NCBI RefSeq assembly: GCF_046523945.1
Contig: NZ_CP171363.1
Location: 2,108,001-2,172,000, forward strand
Reading direction: 5' to 3'
Length of the DNA stretch: 64,000 nucleotides
DNA from: Faucicola mancuniensis
GTDB lineage: Bacteria; Pseudomonadota; Gammaproteobacteria; Pseudomonadales; Moraxellaceae
Of the stretch, positions 33,964 to 42,440 are shown piece after piece. The notes below the pieces were generated by a model that was not told where the DNA came from, searched no databases, and saw only the letters and a list, made by a program, of their open reading frames with translations. Numbering within the stretch: the first letter of the stretch is position 1; each line of letters starts with the position of its first letter. A program made the translations under genes and the position numbers.

Positions 33964-34776
33964 ATGCAAGCTTTGCCAACTTTAGATGTGATTATTCCTT
34001 GTTATAATGCCAAAGAAACCTTGATACGAGCGGTGGGTAGCGTATTATCACAAGTCAATGTTGCCAAAATTATTTTGGTAAATGATGGCTCAACCGATGA
34101 TACCGCAAGGTTAATTGACACTTTGGCAACAAAGTATGCCAATATTTTAGCGTTACATTTGCCCAAAAATGGTGGCGTAGCGATGGCGAGAAACTGGGGA
34201 GTTATGCATTCAACAGCGGATTTGGTGGCATTTTTGGATGCAGATGATGCTTATGAGGCACAGGCATTGTCCGTTGTGCCGAGTGTTTTTGCTTTTTTGC
34301 CCAGTTTGAGTCTGTTACGCTTAAAATTGGTGGCAAGCGGTTTGGCGACAAGGTATGCACAACATGATGATTTTGAAAAAGTTTGGGATATTGTGCAAAT
34401 GACGGGAGCAGGTAATACAGTTTTTCGGCGTAATGTTTTTTTGTTGTGCGGTGGTTTTCCGACAGATAGCTTGTTTCGCACATTTGGCGGTGAAGATGGG
34501 GCATTGGGCATTGCTTTGGCAAATACAACGCAAGTTGGCACGCTGTTTGAGCCGAACCATCAAGGCGTGATTCATTATTGCCGTGAAGGTATGCACGCCC
34601 AGCGACTGTTAGATGCTTATTTGTTTGATAAACATGATGACGCTATCACCGAAACACACTTGCAATATGCCAATCAAGTTACTCAGCGTATTATGGAAAA
34701 TATTCGGTGCATTGCCCCTGTAATTGATGAAAAAAATATTGGTAGAAAACCGATTTTGATTGAATATGCGGTCTGA
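33964..34776 (+). CDS. Family 2 glycosyltransferase
   Basis: The 270-residue protein starts with a GT-A fold: DVIIPCYNAKETLIRAVGSV, the nucleotide-binding LVNDGSTDDT, and the DxD motif in VAFLDADDAYE (about 90-100). It transfers a sugar from a nucleotide donor to an unknown acceptor, possibly a surface glycan. There is no membrane segment. The C-terminal part (CREGMHAQRLLDAYLFDKHD) is not recognised. It follows yejF by 14 bases. Confidence 0.88.
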   Translation: MQALPTLDVIIPCYNAKETLIRAVGSVLSQVNVAKIILVNDGSTDDTARLIDTLATKYANILALHLPKNGGVAMARNWGVMHSTADLVAFLDADDAYEAQALSVVPSVFAFLPSLSLLRLKLVASGLATRYAQHDDFEKVWDIVQMTGAGNTVFRRNVFLLCGGFPTDSLFRTFGGEDGALGIALANTTQVGTLFEPNHQGVIHYCREGMHAQRLLDAYLFDKHDDAITETHLQYANQVTQRIMENIRCIAPVIDEKNIGRKPILIEYAV

Positions 34777-34822
34777 TATCAAATTTATTATATAGTCAAT
34801 TAAAATAGAAACAAGACTATTT

Positions 34823-34920
34823 CCGTTCGTGGTGAGCCTGTCGAACCTGAGAAGCACTGCTTCGAAAGACGTAGCAAAGCGAAGTGGAAACCGACCCTTC
34901 GACAAGCCTAGGGCGAGCGG
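34823..34920. repeat. Inverted pair of palindromic repeats (REPIN-like)
   Basis: The left arm (34823-34847) begins CCGTTCGTGGTGAGCCTGTC. The right arm (34895-34920), on the other strand, begins CCGCTCGCCCTAGGCTTGTC. The two arms can pair imperfectly over about 26 bases around a shared TGTCGAA core. A small hairpin GAAGCACTGCTTC lies between. It sits between the convergent glycosyltransferase and pirin genes. Confidence 0.75.
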
Positions 34921-34973
34921 TTTCCTGTCCTAAAATAAATTTAATTCACTATATTTTTATGCTAAATACTATG

Positions 34974-35897
34974 TTAAGCCATTTGCCCAAATTTACCCGC
35001 ATTAAAATCAAAAACCGCTTGGCGAATTTCGGCTTCAGTATTCATCACAAAAGGACCATAACCGACAATCGGCTCATTCAATGGCACACCGCTCATCAGC
35101 ACCAATTCCGCACCGTTTTCCCCTGTACGAATGCTAACGCTATCTAGCGTATTGGTATCATCACTTTCAGTTTCAAATGTTACCAATTCACGCTGTTTTG
35201 CAGAATTTTTATCATTAATCAGCACATCGCCTTGACGGATTAACAACATCAAATTATGCGAACTTGGTATCAAAATTGACACTTCACTATTGGCATCAAT
35301 GTCCATATCCCACAGATTTATCGGTGAAAAAGTCGTTCCCAAGCCTTTAATAACGCTGATTTTTTGTTCATCTTGAATCATCTCACCTGCAATCACACGC
35401 ACTTGACCGACCGTTTTTTGGTTTTGGCTTAGGCTTACCACAGGGATGTCTTCATTTGGCAAAAGTTGATATTTGGCGGGCGTGGCTTTGTCTTTGGCAG
35501 GTAGATTGACCCACAGTTGCACCATCTCAAAATCGCCACCTGTTTTGCTAAATTCATCAGAATGAAACTCTTCGTGGATAATGCCATTGCCAGCGGTCAT
35601 CCATTGCACATCGCCTTTTTTGATGATACCGCCACCGCCTGTAGAATCACGGTGAGCGACTTCGCCTTTGTAGGCAATCGTAACCGTTTCAAAGCCTTTG
35701 TGTGGGTGCTGTCCCACACCACGTGGGGTGGCTTGATTTGGCACAAAATATTGTGGTGAAGCATAATCTAACATCAAAAATGGGTCGGTGCGTTTGTCGC
35801 CGACCATGTGGTTGAACATGGGATTGACGTGAAAACCATCACCCACCCAATGCGGACGTGGCGCAGTGTGGACGTGTTCAACTTGACGAATGTTCAT
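34974..35897 (-). CDS. Pirin family protein
   Basis: The 307-residue bicupin has the N-terminal pirin blocks VGDGFHVNPMF, DPFLMLDYASP and the metal ligand region HPHKGFETVTIAYKGE, then GIIHEEFHSDEF. Pirins bind Fe(II); some have quercetinase activity or act as redox sensors. Substrate is unknown. The C-terminal cupin ends with PLNEPIVGYGPFVMNTEAEI, as is typical. It is single, minus strand, with a ribosome site AAGGAAAAA. Confidence 0.9.
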   Translation of the reverse strand: MNIRQVEHVHTAPRPHWVGDGFHVNPMFNHMVGDKRTDPFLMLDYASPQYFVPNQATPRGVGQHPHKGFETVTIAYKGEVAHRDSTGGGGIIKKGDVQWMTAGNGIIHEEFHSDEFSKTGGDFEMVQLWVNLPAKDKATPAKYQLLPNEDIPVVSLSQNQKTVGQVRVIAGEMIQDEQKISVIKGLGTTFSPINLWDMDIDANSEVSILIPSSHNLMLLIRQGDVLINDKNSAKQRELVTFETESDDTNTLDSVSIRTGENGAELVLMSGVPLNEPIVGYGPFVMNTEAEIRQAVFDFNAGKFGQMA

Positions 35898-36007
35898 CTT
35901 TTTTCCTTATTTAAAAAACGTTAAAATGATAATAAGGTTAAAATGTTTATTTTCAAGTTTTATTTGTTAAAAAATATTTATTCTTAAGTTTTGTTAATAA
36001 TAAAACT

Positions 36008-36042
36008 AAAAAAGGATTTATCAATTTGACAAATCCTTTTTT
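36008..36042 (-). terminator. Rho-independent terminator downstream of the MipA/OmpV gene
   Basis: Stem AAGGATTT / AAATCCTT with flanking A-run and T-run. It lies just past the stop of the minus-strand outer-membrane gene. Confidence 0.8.
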
Positions 36043-36058
36043 CTTTTTTCACAAAATC

Positions 36059-36823
36059 TTAAAAATGATAATTAAATCCAATTATGGTTTTGCTGTCTAA
36101 ACGGTTGTCTACCATTGGGCTATTTTTTTGTTCATCGCTGAGATATTCTAGTGATTGGCTGACAAAACCGCTCCATTTTGGGTTAAAGGCGTAACTGGCA
36201 CTGACATTGGCATAGGGGTTGATACTGCTGTCGGCTTGGTAGGCGGTTACGCCTGTGCGAGCTGACTCTTGTTGGCTAATACCGTAATAATATTGGTTAT
36301 AATCTTTGTTATTCCATTGTACGCCCAATTCTGGGTAGATGGTTAATTGGTTATCCATCAGTTTAAAACGGCTTAGATGGGCAAGTTTGACCGTTGTGCC
36401 ATCGCTACGCCCTAAAGCATCGGTTTTGGCATGGATTCTAAAGCCACCGTAAGGGGTGATTTTCATATAGCTTGAACCGACCATCACTGACCATTTTCGC
36501 TCATCAAGCCCTTTTAAATTGGCAACTGTGCTGTCATCTGGACGAAATTCACGGCTATCATAACCAACTGTCATTCGCCATTCGTTGCTGGCATCTTTGT
36601 AGCCATACACGCCTGCTTCTGCCCCTTTAATATACACTCGGTTATTGTCATAAAATGCCTGTGGCATGACGGTAACTTTGTCGTCTTGGTGGTAGGCGTA
36701 TTGGTTAAATGATGCATTTGCCCCAATGCGTAAGTTACCGTCTGTGGTCGGCAAGCTCTCGGCAAAACTGCCAACTGACAAGGTTAAACCCAGCAATAAC
36801 AAGGCATTTTTGAAATGAAACAT
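36059..36823 (-). CDS. MipA/OmpV family outer-membrane protein
   Basis: The 254-residue protein has a signal peptide (MFHFKNALLLLGLTLSVGSFA, written as 20+ residues ending at the A-E-S cleavage region) and alternating beta strands. It ends with a terminal aromatic (GFNYHF), the sign of outer-membrane insertion. Blocks YDNNRVYIKGAEAGVYGY and WRMTVGYDSREF fit the MipA/OmpV family. Function is uncertain: a scaffold for murein synthesis or an adhesin or porin in different species. It is divergent from znuA, with the Zur box between them. Confidence 0.78.
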   Translation of the reverse strand: MFHFKNALLLLGLTLSVGSFAESLPTTDGNLRIGANASFNQYAYHQDDKVTVMPQAFYDNNRVYIKGAEAGVYGYKDASNEWRMTVGYDSREFRPDDSTVANLKGLDERKWSVMVGSSYMKITPYGGFRIHAKTDALGRSDGTTVKLAHLSRFKLMDNQLTIYPELGVQWNNKDYNQYYYGISQQESARTGVTAYQADSSINPYANVSASYAFNPKWSGFVSQSLEYLSDEQKNSPMVDNRLDSKTIIGFNYHF

Positions 36824-36951
36824 AAAAGTCTCCTAATTGTTTAAAAATTTTCACATTATCGCATAAATTGATAACAAAATAACCCATTTTTGCAAATTTT
36901 TCGTGAAACTTTTTGATGTGTTTGAAAAAAATTTAAGTTGTAGATTTTTAT

Positions 36952-36974
36952 AAAATGTTATATTATAACAATTC
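36952..36974. promoter_or_regulatory. Zur box upstream of znuACB
   Basis: The core TGTTATATTATAACA (36956-36970) is palindromic, flanked by AAAA and ATTC. It closely matches the enterobacterial Zur consensus (GAAATGTTATANTATAACATTTC, given in my memory). It lies 54 bases before znuA. It could also affect the divergent MipA/OmpV gene, about 130 bases away. Confidence 0.8.
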
Positions 36975-37027
36975 TTTTTTGATGAAACGCTTTTTTACAT
37001 TTTAAACAAAAAACTTTACAAAGGTGC

Positions 37028-38167
37028 ATGATGTCAATTTTCACACAAACATACAATAAAACATTGCGTTATACAACATTGGGTAAATTTTTTGGGTTGG
37101 CAACTGTTGGTTTGACAACGTTGGCATTGACAGCTTGTAACCAAAGTAACCAAACGGCACAAGCCCCAAATGCTGAAAAAAGCGAAACCGCTTCTGTCGC
37201 TACAACCAATACAGGCGAAAAAATCACCGCTTATACATCTACCAACGTTTGGGGTTCTATTATTCAAGCGGTTGGCGGTGAAAATGTGGACGTGGTGATT
37301 GCGGTGAATGACGCAAGCCAAGACCCACACGACTATCAAGCCACCGCACAGGATAAATTAAACATCAGCAAAGCCAAATTGGTGCTAGTCAATGGCGGTG
37401 GCTATGATGACTGGGCGACCAGCCTTGCCAAATCGGTGGATAATAAACCTGTGATTATCAATGCGGTGGATTTGTCAGGCTTAAAACCTGCCGATGAACA
37501 CGAGCATGAAGACAAACACGAACACGAGCATGAGCATAAAAAAGACCATGACCACGCCCATCATCACCATCATGGTGATTTTAATGAACACGTCTTTTTT
37601 TCGTTAGATACTGCCAAAAAAGTTGCCGAAGCGGTTGCTAATCAGCTTGCCAACAGCGACCCAACGCACAAAGCCACTTATGAGCAAAATGCCAAAGATT
37701 TTATTGGTAAAATCAATGCATTACAAACGACTGCCAAAATGGTCGGTAATGGCAAAAATATCAACGCCTTTGCCACCGAGCCTGTGATTGGCTATTTGCT
37801 TGATGATATGGGGATTAAAAATATCACGCCAACCGCCTATATTGAGCAGTCAGAAACGGACGCAGGCGTGTCGGTGAAAGTGCTAAATGACACCAAAACC
37901 TTGCTCCAAAACAAACAAGCCCAAGTGTTAATCGTCAATGCCCAAACCGAAGATGCGACATCAAAACAATTGGTTGAAATCGCCAAAAATACAGGCGTGC
38001 CAACTGTTTCGGTGTACGAAACTTTCCCAACGGGCGTGAATAATTACATTGACTTTATGACAAAAACCATTGATGACTTTGCCAAAGCCGTTCACAACAC
38101 ACCTGCGACCGCAAGCATAGCGACAGCTTCAACCGCCATCGCTTCAACGGCAAGTAGCACAAAATAA
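37028..38167 (+). CDS. znuA: Zinc ABC transporter substrate-binding lipoprotein ZnuA
   Basis: The 379-residue protein has an N-terminal signal ending in lipobox LTAC (about residue 37), so it is probably a lipoprotein rather than free periplasmic ZnuA. The metal-binding fold shows TNVWGSIIQAVGGENVDV and DPHDYQAT with the first His ligand. A long His/Asp/Glu-rich loop (about 155-182) is typical of zinc transporters. It delivers Zn(II) to ZnuBC. There are two ATG in a row at the start. The Zur box indicates zinc-dependent repression. Confidence 0.92.
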   Translation: MMSIFTQTYNKTLRYTTLGKFFGLATVGLTTLALTACNQSNQTAQAPNAEKSETASVATTNTGEKITAYTSTNVWGSIIQAVGGENVDVVIAVNDASQDPHDYQATAQDKLNISKAKLVLVNGGGYDDWATSLAKSVDNKPVIINAVDLSGLKPADEHEHEDKHEHEHEHKKDHDHAHHHHHGDFNEHVFFSLDTAKKVAEAVANQLANSDPTHKATYEQNAKDFIGKINALQTTAKMVGNGKNINAFATEPVIGYLLDDMGIKNITPTAYIEQSETDAGVSVKVLNDTKTLLQNKQAQVLIVNAQTEDATSKQLVEIAKNTGVPTVSVYETFPTGVNNYIDFMTKTIDDFAKAVHNTPATASIATASTAIASTASSTK

Positions 38168-38174
38168 GGTTGTT

Positions 38175-38954
38175 ATGGATTTACGCAATCATTTTGTCAA
38201 AACAGCACAAACCAAACCTTTGGTTTATCGTGATAAATCTTGCCAAAAATGTGAAAAATTGTTAAACGTGAGCAATGCCACCATGAAATTGGGGCAACGC
38301 TTGCTTTGGCAAGATGTCAATTTTGACATTTTTACGGGGGAATTTGTGGCGTTGCTTGGGGCAAATGGCACAGGTAAAACCACGCTATTTCACAGTGTTT
38401 TGGGTTTAAACACTTTGACAAATGGCAAAATCAATTTGGCAAACCAAATAAAAATCGGCTATGTCCCACAACTGAAAAACTTTGACCCCAAACTGCCAAT
38501 TCGCGGGCGAGATTTGGTAAAACTGGGACTTGATGGCGGTTATTATTTGTTTGGTTGTTTTGACCCAAAAAAAACTTTTGGCAAATATTATCTATCGCCA
38601 AAACAAAAAAAATACCTGATTGACAAAGCGATTGACGAAGTGGGCGGGCATGAGTTTGCTGATATTCCGTTACATTTGTTATCAGGCGGTGAACAGCAAC
38701 GTATGCGAATTGCTCAAGCCTTGGTCGCCGAGCCTGATTTGTTGTTGATGGACGAGCCGTTGTTAAGCCTTGATGTCGCAAGTCAATATGTCGTGTGTGA
38801 TATTTTGTCGCACCGTCAGCAGTGTCATAGCACGGCGATTTTGATGATTAGCCATGAGTTAGCACCGATTATTCCCTTGACAAATAAAGTTATTTTGTTA
38901 AAAGACAATCAAGCGATGGTCGGTGGTCATGAATTATTTGAGCAATACAAATAA
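38175..38954 (+). CDS. znuC: Zinc ABC transporter ATPase ZnuC
   Basis: The 259-residue ATPase has Walker A LLGANGTGKTTLFHSV, signature LLSGGEQQRMRIAQAL, and Walker B LLLMDEPLLSLDVASQ. It starts seven bases after znuA, which defines the substrate. The N-terminal 35 residues (with KSCQKCEKLL) are an additional segment with a Cys pair that may bind metal. It drives zinc uptake through ZnuB. Confidence 0.9.
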   Translation: MDLRNHFVKTAQTKPLVYRDKSCQKCEKLLNVSNATMKLGQRLLWQDVNFDIFTGEFVALLGANGTGKTTLFHSVLGLNTLTNGKINLANQIKIGYVPQLKNFDPKLPIRGRDLVKLGLDGGYYLFGCFDPKKTFGKYYLSPKQKKYLIDKAIDEVGGHEFADIPLHLLSGGEQQRMRIAQALVAEPDLLLMDEPLLSLDVASQYVVCDILSHRQQCHSTAILMISHELAPIIPLTNKVILLKDNQAMVGGHELFEQYK

Positions 38955-38992
38955 AAAATATTTTAGCTATTTTAAATAAAATTAGGGGTTTC

Positions 38993-39892
38993 ATGTTACT
39001 TACATCGCTTGATATGGTGATTAATTTTGACAATTTTGCTCAATTATTGCCGTTGGTCTATTCATCTATCATCGCAGCGATGATTTTGGGCGTGTTGGCA
39101 GGCTTGATAGGACCGATGATACAGGCTCGTGATATGGCGTTTGCAGTGCATGGCACGGCAGAGCTTTCTTTTGCAGGGGCGGCGTGTGCCTTGTGGCTTG
39201 GTACTTCGGTAACGATGGGGGCGGTGATTGGTTCGGTGATTGCGGGGACGATTTTGGCAATCATGGGGCTTGATGGTAAAAATCGCAACTCGCTTATCGG
39301 CATTATGCTACCGTTTGGGCTTGGGCTTGGCGTGTTGTTTTTATCGTTGTATCAAGGGCGTTCATCAAACAAATTTGGGCTTTTAACAGGACAAATCGTT
39401 GCGGTAACACCTGCGGATTTGCAAGCGATGCTGATTGTCGCTGGCATTGTGTTTGTGGTGATGGCGATATTTGGTCGGCGAATGTTTTTTTCAGCGATTG
39501 ACCCACAGATTGCCACCGCACAACACATTTCTTTAAAATGGCTGTCGCTGTTGTTTATGTTGATATTAAGCCTTGTGGTGGCGGTGAGTGTGCAACTGGT
39601 TGGGGCGTTGTTGTTGTTATCGTTGCTGATAACGCCGACAGCGGCAGCTTCGCAAGTTACGGCTCGTCCTGTACTGATTTATGGTTTGTCTATGCTGTTT
39701 GCGATGGTCGCTGGCGTGGGTGGAATTTTGTTGTCGCTTGGACCGGGCTTGCCGATTTCGCCATATATCACGACCATTTCCTTTTTGATTTATTTGTTGT
39801 GTTTGGCAATTGGGTTTTTTAGAAAAAAATCGGGCTGGCAACGGCGACATTCTACTGTACAAAAACCGAATTACTGTATGGATAAAGTTTAG
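38993..39892 (+). CDS. znuB: Zinc ABC transporter permease ZnuB
   Basis: The 299-residue membrane protein has about eight or nine hydrophobic segments and family blocks GPMIQARDMAFAVHGTAELS and LLLLSLLITPTAAASQVT. This is the ABC-3 permease family for zinc or manganese. It is third in the znuACB operon, 38 bases after znuC. The C-terminal tail after FFRKKSGW is hydrophilic. It converges with the truncated nucleotidyltransferase ORF 10 bases later. Confidence 0.9.
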   Translation: MLLTSLDMVINFDNFAQLLPLVYSSIIAAMILGVLAGLIGPMIQARDMAFAVHGTAELSFAGAACALWLGTSVTMGAVIGSVIAGTILAIMGLDGKNRNSLIGIMLPFGLGLGVLFLSLYQGRSSNKFGLLTGQIVAVTPADLQAMLIVAGIVFVVMAIFGRRMFFSAIDPQIATAQHISLKWLSLLFMLILSLVVAVSVQLVGALLLLSLLITPTAAASQVTARPVLIYGLSMLFAMVAGVGGILLSLGPGLPISPYITTISFLIYLLCLAIGFFRKKSGWQRRHSTVQKPNYCMDKV

Positions 39893-39902
39893 GTTAATAA
39901 AG

Positions 39903-40052
39903 TCATAGCGGAATTGCCTGTTGTAATACATTGTCCAAACCTTGTGCCACCGAACCAAAAATGCGTGGATTGGTGGCACTGTGAGCCGTGATAATGGTGT
40001 AAATATCTTGGTGATATTGTTTTAAAATTTCGCTAGGTTTTATTGTTTTCAC
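39903..40052 (-). pseudogene. Internally deleted MNT-type nucleotidyltransferase
   Basis: Starting at the GTG at 40052-40050 the 49-residue frame reads MKTIKPSEILKQYHQDIYTI, then NPRIFGSVAQGLD, the GS motif of minimal nucleotidyltransferases. It then ends at once with NVLQQAIPL, which looks like the normal C-terminus of these proteins. The middle with the catalytic DxD is absent, by an in-frame deletion of about 50 residues. Its GTG overlaps the proA stop by three or four bases. No HEPN partner gene is present. MNT proteins are usually antitoxins that modify HEPN toxins. Confidence 0.7.
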
Positions 40053-41326
40053 TGACGAATTTCTCCATGCCCAAACACTACCCATTTTTGCGATGTCAAG
40101 CCATGCAAGCCCACAGGCCTACGAGCGTGGATTTTGTCTGTAGAAATACCAATCTCCGCCCCAAGCCCATATTCAAAACCATCGGCAAAACGAGTGGACG
40201 CATTGATCATTACGCTACTAGAATCCACTTCACGCAAAAACTGCAACGACTTGGCATAATCATTGGTCAAAATCGCATCAGTATGGTGCGAACCGTGTCG
40301 GTTAATGTGGGCAATTGCTTCATTCATATCCGCCACGATTTTTACCGCCAAAATCGGTGCAAGATATTCCGTATCCCAATCTTCTTCGGTAGCTTTGCTA
40401 ATATGAGATTGTAGTTTTTCTTCATTTTGTAAAATTGACAAACTTTGTTCACAAACTCGCAGTTGCATGGCGTTATCTTGATTGACTAAGGCATGGGCGA
40501 TTTTTGGTAAAAAATCGTTGGCAATAGCGTTATCAATCAATAAAGTTTCGGTCGTATTACAAGGTGCGTAACGTTGCGTTTTGGCATTCACGCATACTGT
40601 TATCGCCATGTCAAAATTGGCAGATTGCTCAATATAAGTATGGCAATTTCCGTCCAAATGCTTAATCACAGGGATTTTCGCTTCATTGCTAATGCGTTCA
40701 ATCAAGCCTTTTCCGCCACGAGGGATAATCACGTCCACAAATTCGCTCATGGTAATCAGTTCGCCCACAGCCGAACGGTCGGTGGTTTCTATCACTTGCA
40801 CAGCCGATTTTGGCAAGCCTGCCTGCTCAAGTCCGTCCTGCACGCATTTGGCAAGGGCTTGATTAGAAAAAAATGCTTCCGAACCGCCACGCAAAATAAT
40901 CGCATTGCTAGATTTCAACGCAAGGCTAGATGCTTCAATGGTTACGTTCGGACGGCTTTCGTAAATCATGCCGACCACGCCAAGCGGTACACGCATTTTG
41001 CCAAGCTGAATACCGCTAGGACGATAGGTCATGTCAGTGATTTCGCCAATTGGGTCTGGCAAGGCGACCACATCTTTTAAGCCTTGTAACATGGTGTCAA
41101 AGCGGCTGTCGGTCAATTCTAAGCGGTCAAGCAAGGCGGTATCTAGCCCTTTTTCTCGTCCATTTTGCAAATCTTGTTGATTTGCTGACATAATTTGGTT
41201 TTTTTGGGTTTTTAATTGTTCAAAAATCGCCAATAAGGCGTTATTTTTTTGTTCGGTGGTGGCACGAGCGAGCAAGGCGGACGCTTGACGGGCGTTTTTG
41301 CCAAGATTTTGCATATAATCTGTCAT
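40049..41326 (-). CDS. proA: Gamma-glutamyl phosphate reductase
   Basis: The 425-residue cytoplasmic enzyme reduces glutamyl phosphate to the semialdehyde in proline synthesis. Blocks are PLGVVGMIYESRPNVTIEAS, the catalytic Cys in TQRYAPCNTTETLLI, and the ending FADGFEYGLGAEIGISTDKI with ARRPVGLHGLTSQKW. Length is typical. proB is not adjacent. The end overlaps the truncated MNT ORF. Confidence 0.96.
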   Translation of the reverse strand: MTDYMQNLGKNARQASALLARATTEQKNNALLAIFEQLKTQKNQIMSANQQDLQNGREKGLDTALLDRLELTDSRFDTMLQGLKDVVALPDPIGEITDMTYRPSGIQLGKMRVPLGVVGMIYESRPNVTIEASSLALKSSNAIILRGGSEAFFSNQALAKCVQDGLEQAGLPKSAVQVIETTDRSAVGELITMSEFVDVIIPRGGKGLIERISNEAKIPVIKHLDGNCHTYIEQSANFDMAITVCVNAKTQRYAPCNTTETLLIDNAIANDFLPKIAHALVNQDNAMQLRVCEQSLSILQNEEKLQSHISKATEEDWDTEYLAPILAVKIVADMNEAIAHINRHGSHHTDAILTNDYAKSLQFLREVDSSSVMINASTRFADGFEYGLGAEIGISTDKIHARRPVGLHGLTSQKWVVFGHGEIRQ

Positions 41327-41391
41327 GATTTTTCCTTAAAATTTTTGTAAATCAAATTTTTAAGAAATAATGTCTATATTAGAGCAAATTT

Positions 41392-41405
41392 GTAGGGTGG
41401 GTTAG
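41392..41405. repeat. Truncated GTAG-headed REP-like half
   Basis: GTAGGGTGGGTTAG followed by unrelated sequence. It looks like the 5' arm of another REP class (GGTGGGTTA with complement TAACCCACC); the second arm is absent. It lies between proA and the ABC ATPase gene. Confidence 0.4.
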
Positions 41406-41599
41406 CCTGTCTTTAATAAATATTATTTCTAAAAATAAATATTTTAGCATTGTACTATAATTTTTTGCATAAAAAAACCGTCAAATTTGTGATAACTTCA
41501 ACAATTTAACGAATAAAAAATTTGCGTTTTTTGCCAATTTAAGCGAAAATAAGCGGTTAATTTCTTTATTTTGCTTTTATTTGTTTTTTGGAAAAAAAT

Positions 41600-42394
41600 A
41601 TGTCCACTGAAATGTCAAAATCACAAAAACCCATCGCCCTACAACTCAACGATATTCACAAAAATTTTGGGCATTTAGAAGTATTAAAAGGCGTGTCATT
41701 AACCGCCTATGACGGCGATGTTATCAGTATTTTAGGGTCTAGTGGTTCGGGCAAATCAACCCTGTTACGCTGTATCAATCTACTAGAAAATCCATCGCAA
41801 GGGCAGATTTTTTTGAGCGGTGAAGAATTAAAACTCAAAAAAGGCAAAACAGGCGATTTAGTCGCAACCGAGCAAAAACAATTAGAAAAATTTCGCTCAA
41901 AAATTGGTTTTGTGTTTCAAAGTTTTAACCTTTGGCTACACAAAACCATTTTAGAAAATATCATTGAAGGTCCAACCCAAGTCCAAAAAATCCCTAAAAG
42001 TCAAGCAATTAGCGAGGCAGAAGTTTTGTTAAAACGTGTAGGTTTGTTGGATAAAAAAGACGCTTATCCAGAAAACTTGTCTGGTGGACAACGCCAGCGT
42101 ATCGCCATTGCTCGTGCGTTGGCGATGAAACCGCAAGTATTGTTGTTTGACGAGCCGACTTCCGCCCTTGATCCAGAATTGGTGAATGAAGTGCTTGCGG
42201 TAATGAAATCTTTGGCAGAAGAAGGTCGCACCATGTTAATCGTAACCCACGAAATGCGGTTCGCTCGTGATGTGTCAAGCCAAGTGGTGTTTTTACATCA
42301 AGGTAAAATTGAAGAAATCGGTACACCAAGTGAAGTATTTGATAACCCAAAATCGCAGCGTGTCAAAGACTTTATGGCAAGTCATCAAGGTTAA
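41600..42394 (+). CDS. Polar amino acid ABC transporter ATPase (HisP/GlnQ type)
   Basis: The 264-residue protein has Walker A ILGSSGSGKSTLLRCINLLE, signature NLSGGQRQRIAIARALAMKP, and Walker B LLFDEPTSALDPELV, with the H-loop in IVTHEMRFARD. The insert KKGKTGDLVATEQKQLEKFR is typical of HisP/ArtP-type ATPases. I chose ATG 41600 over a TTG four codons upstream. No permease or binding protein is adjacent; an amino-acid binding lipoprotein lies at 47.8-48.6 kb on the other strand. It would energise import of a basic or polar amino acid. Confidence 0.88.
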   Translation: MSTEMSKSQKPIALQLNDIHKNFGHLEVLKGVSLTAYDGDVISILGSSGSGKSTLLRCINLLENPSQGQIFLSGEELKLKKGKTGDLVATEQKQLEKFRSKIGFVFQSFNLWLHKTILENIIEGPTQVQKIPKSQAISEAEVLLKRVGLLDKKDAYPENLSGGQRQRIAIARALAMKPQVLLFDEPTSALDPELVNEVLAVMKSLAEEGRTMLIVTHEMRFARDVSSQVVFLHQGKIEEIGTPSEVFDNPKSQRVKDFMASHQG

Positions 42395-42440
42395 TTTAAC
42401 ATTTTTTTAAGAAAAACCCCACAAAAACATAAGGCAAATC

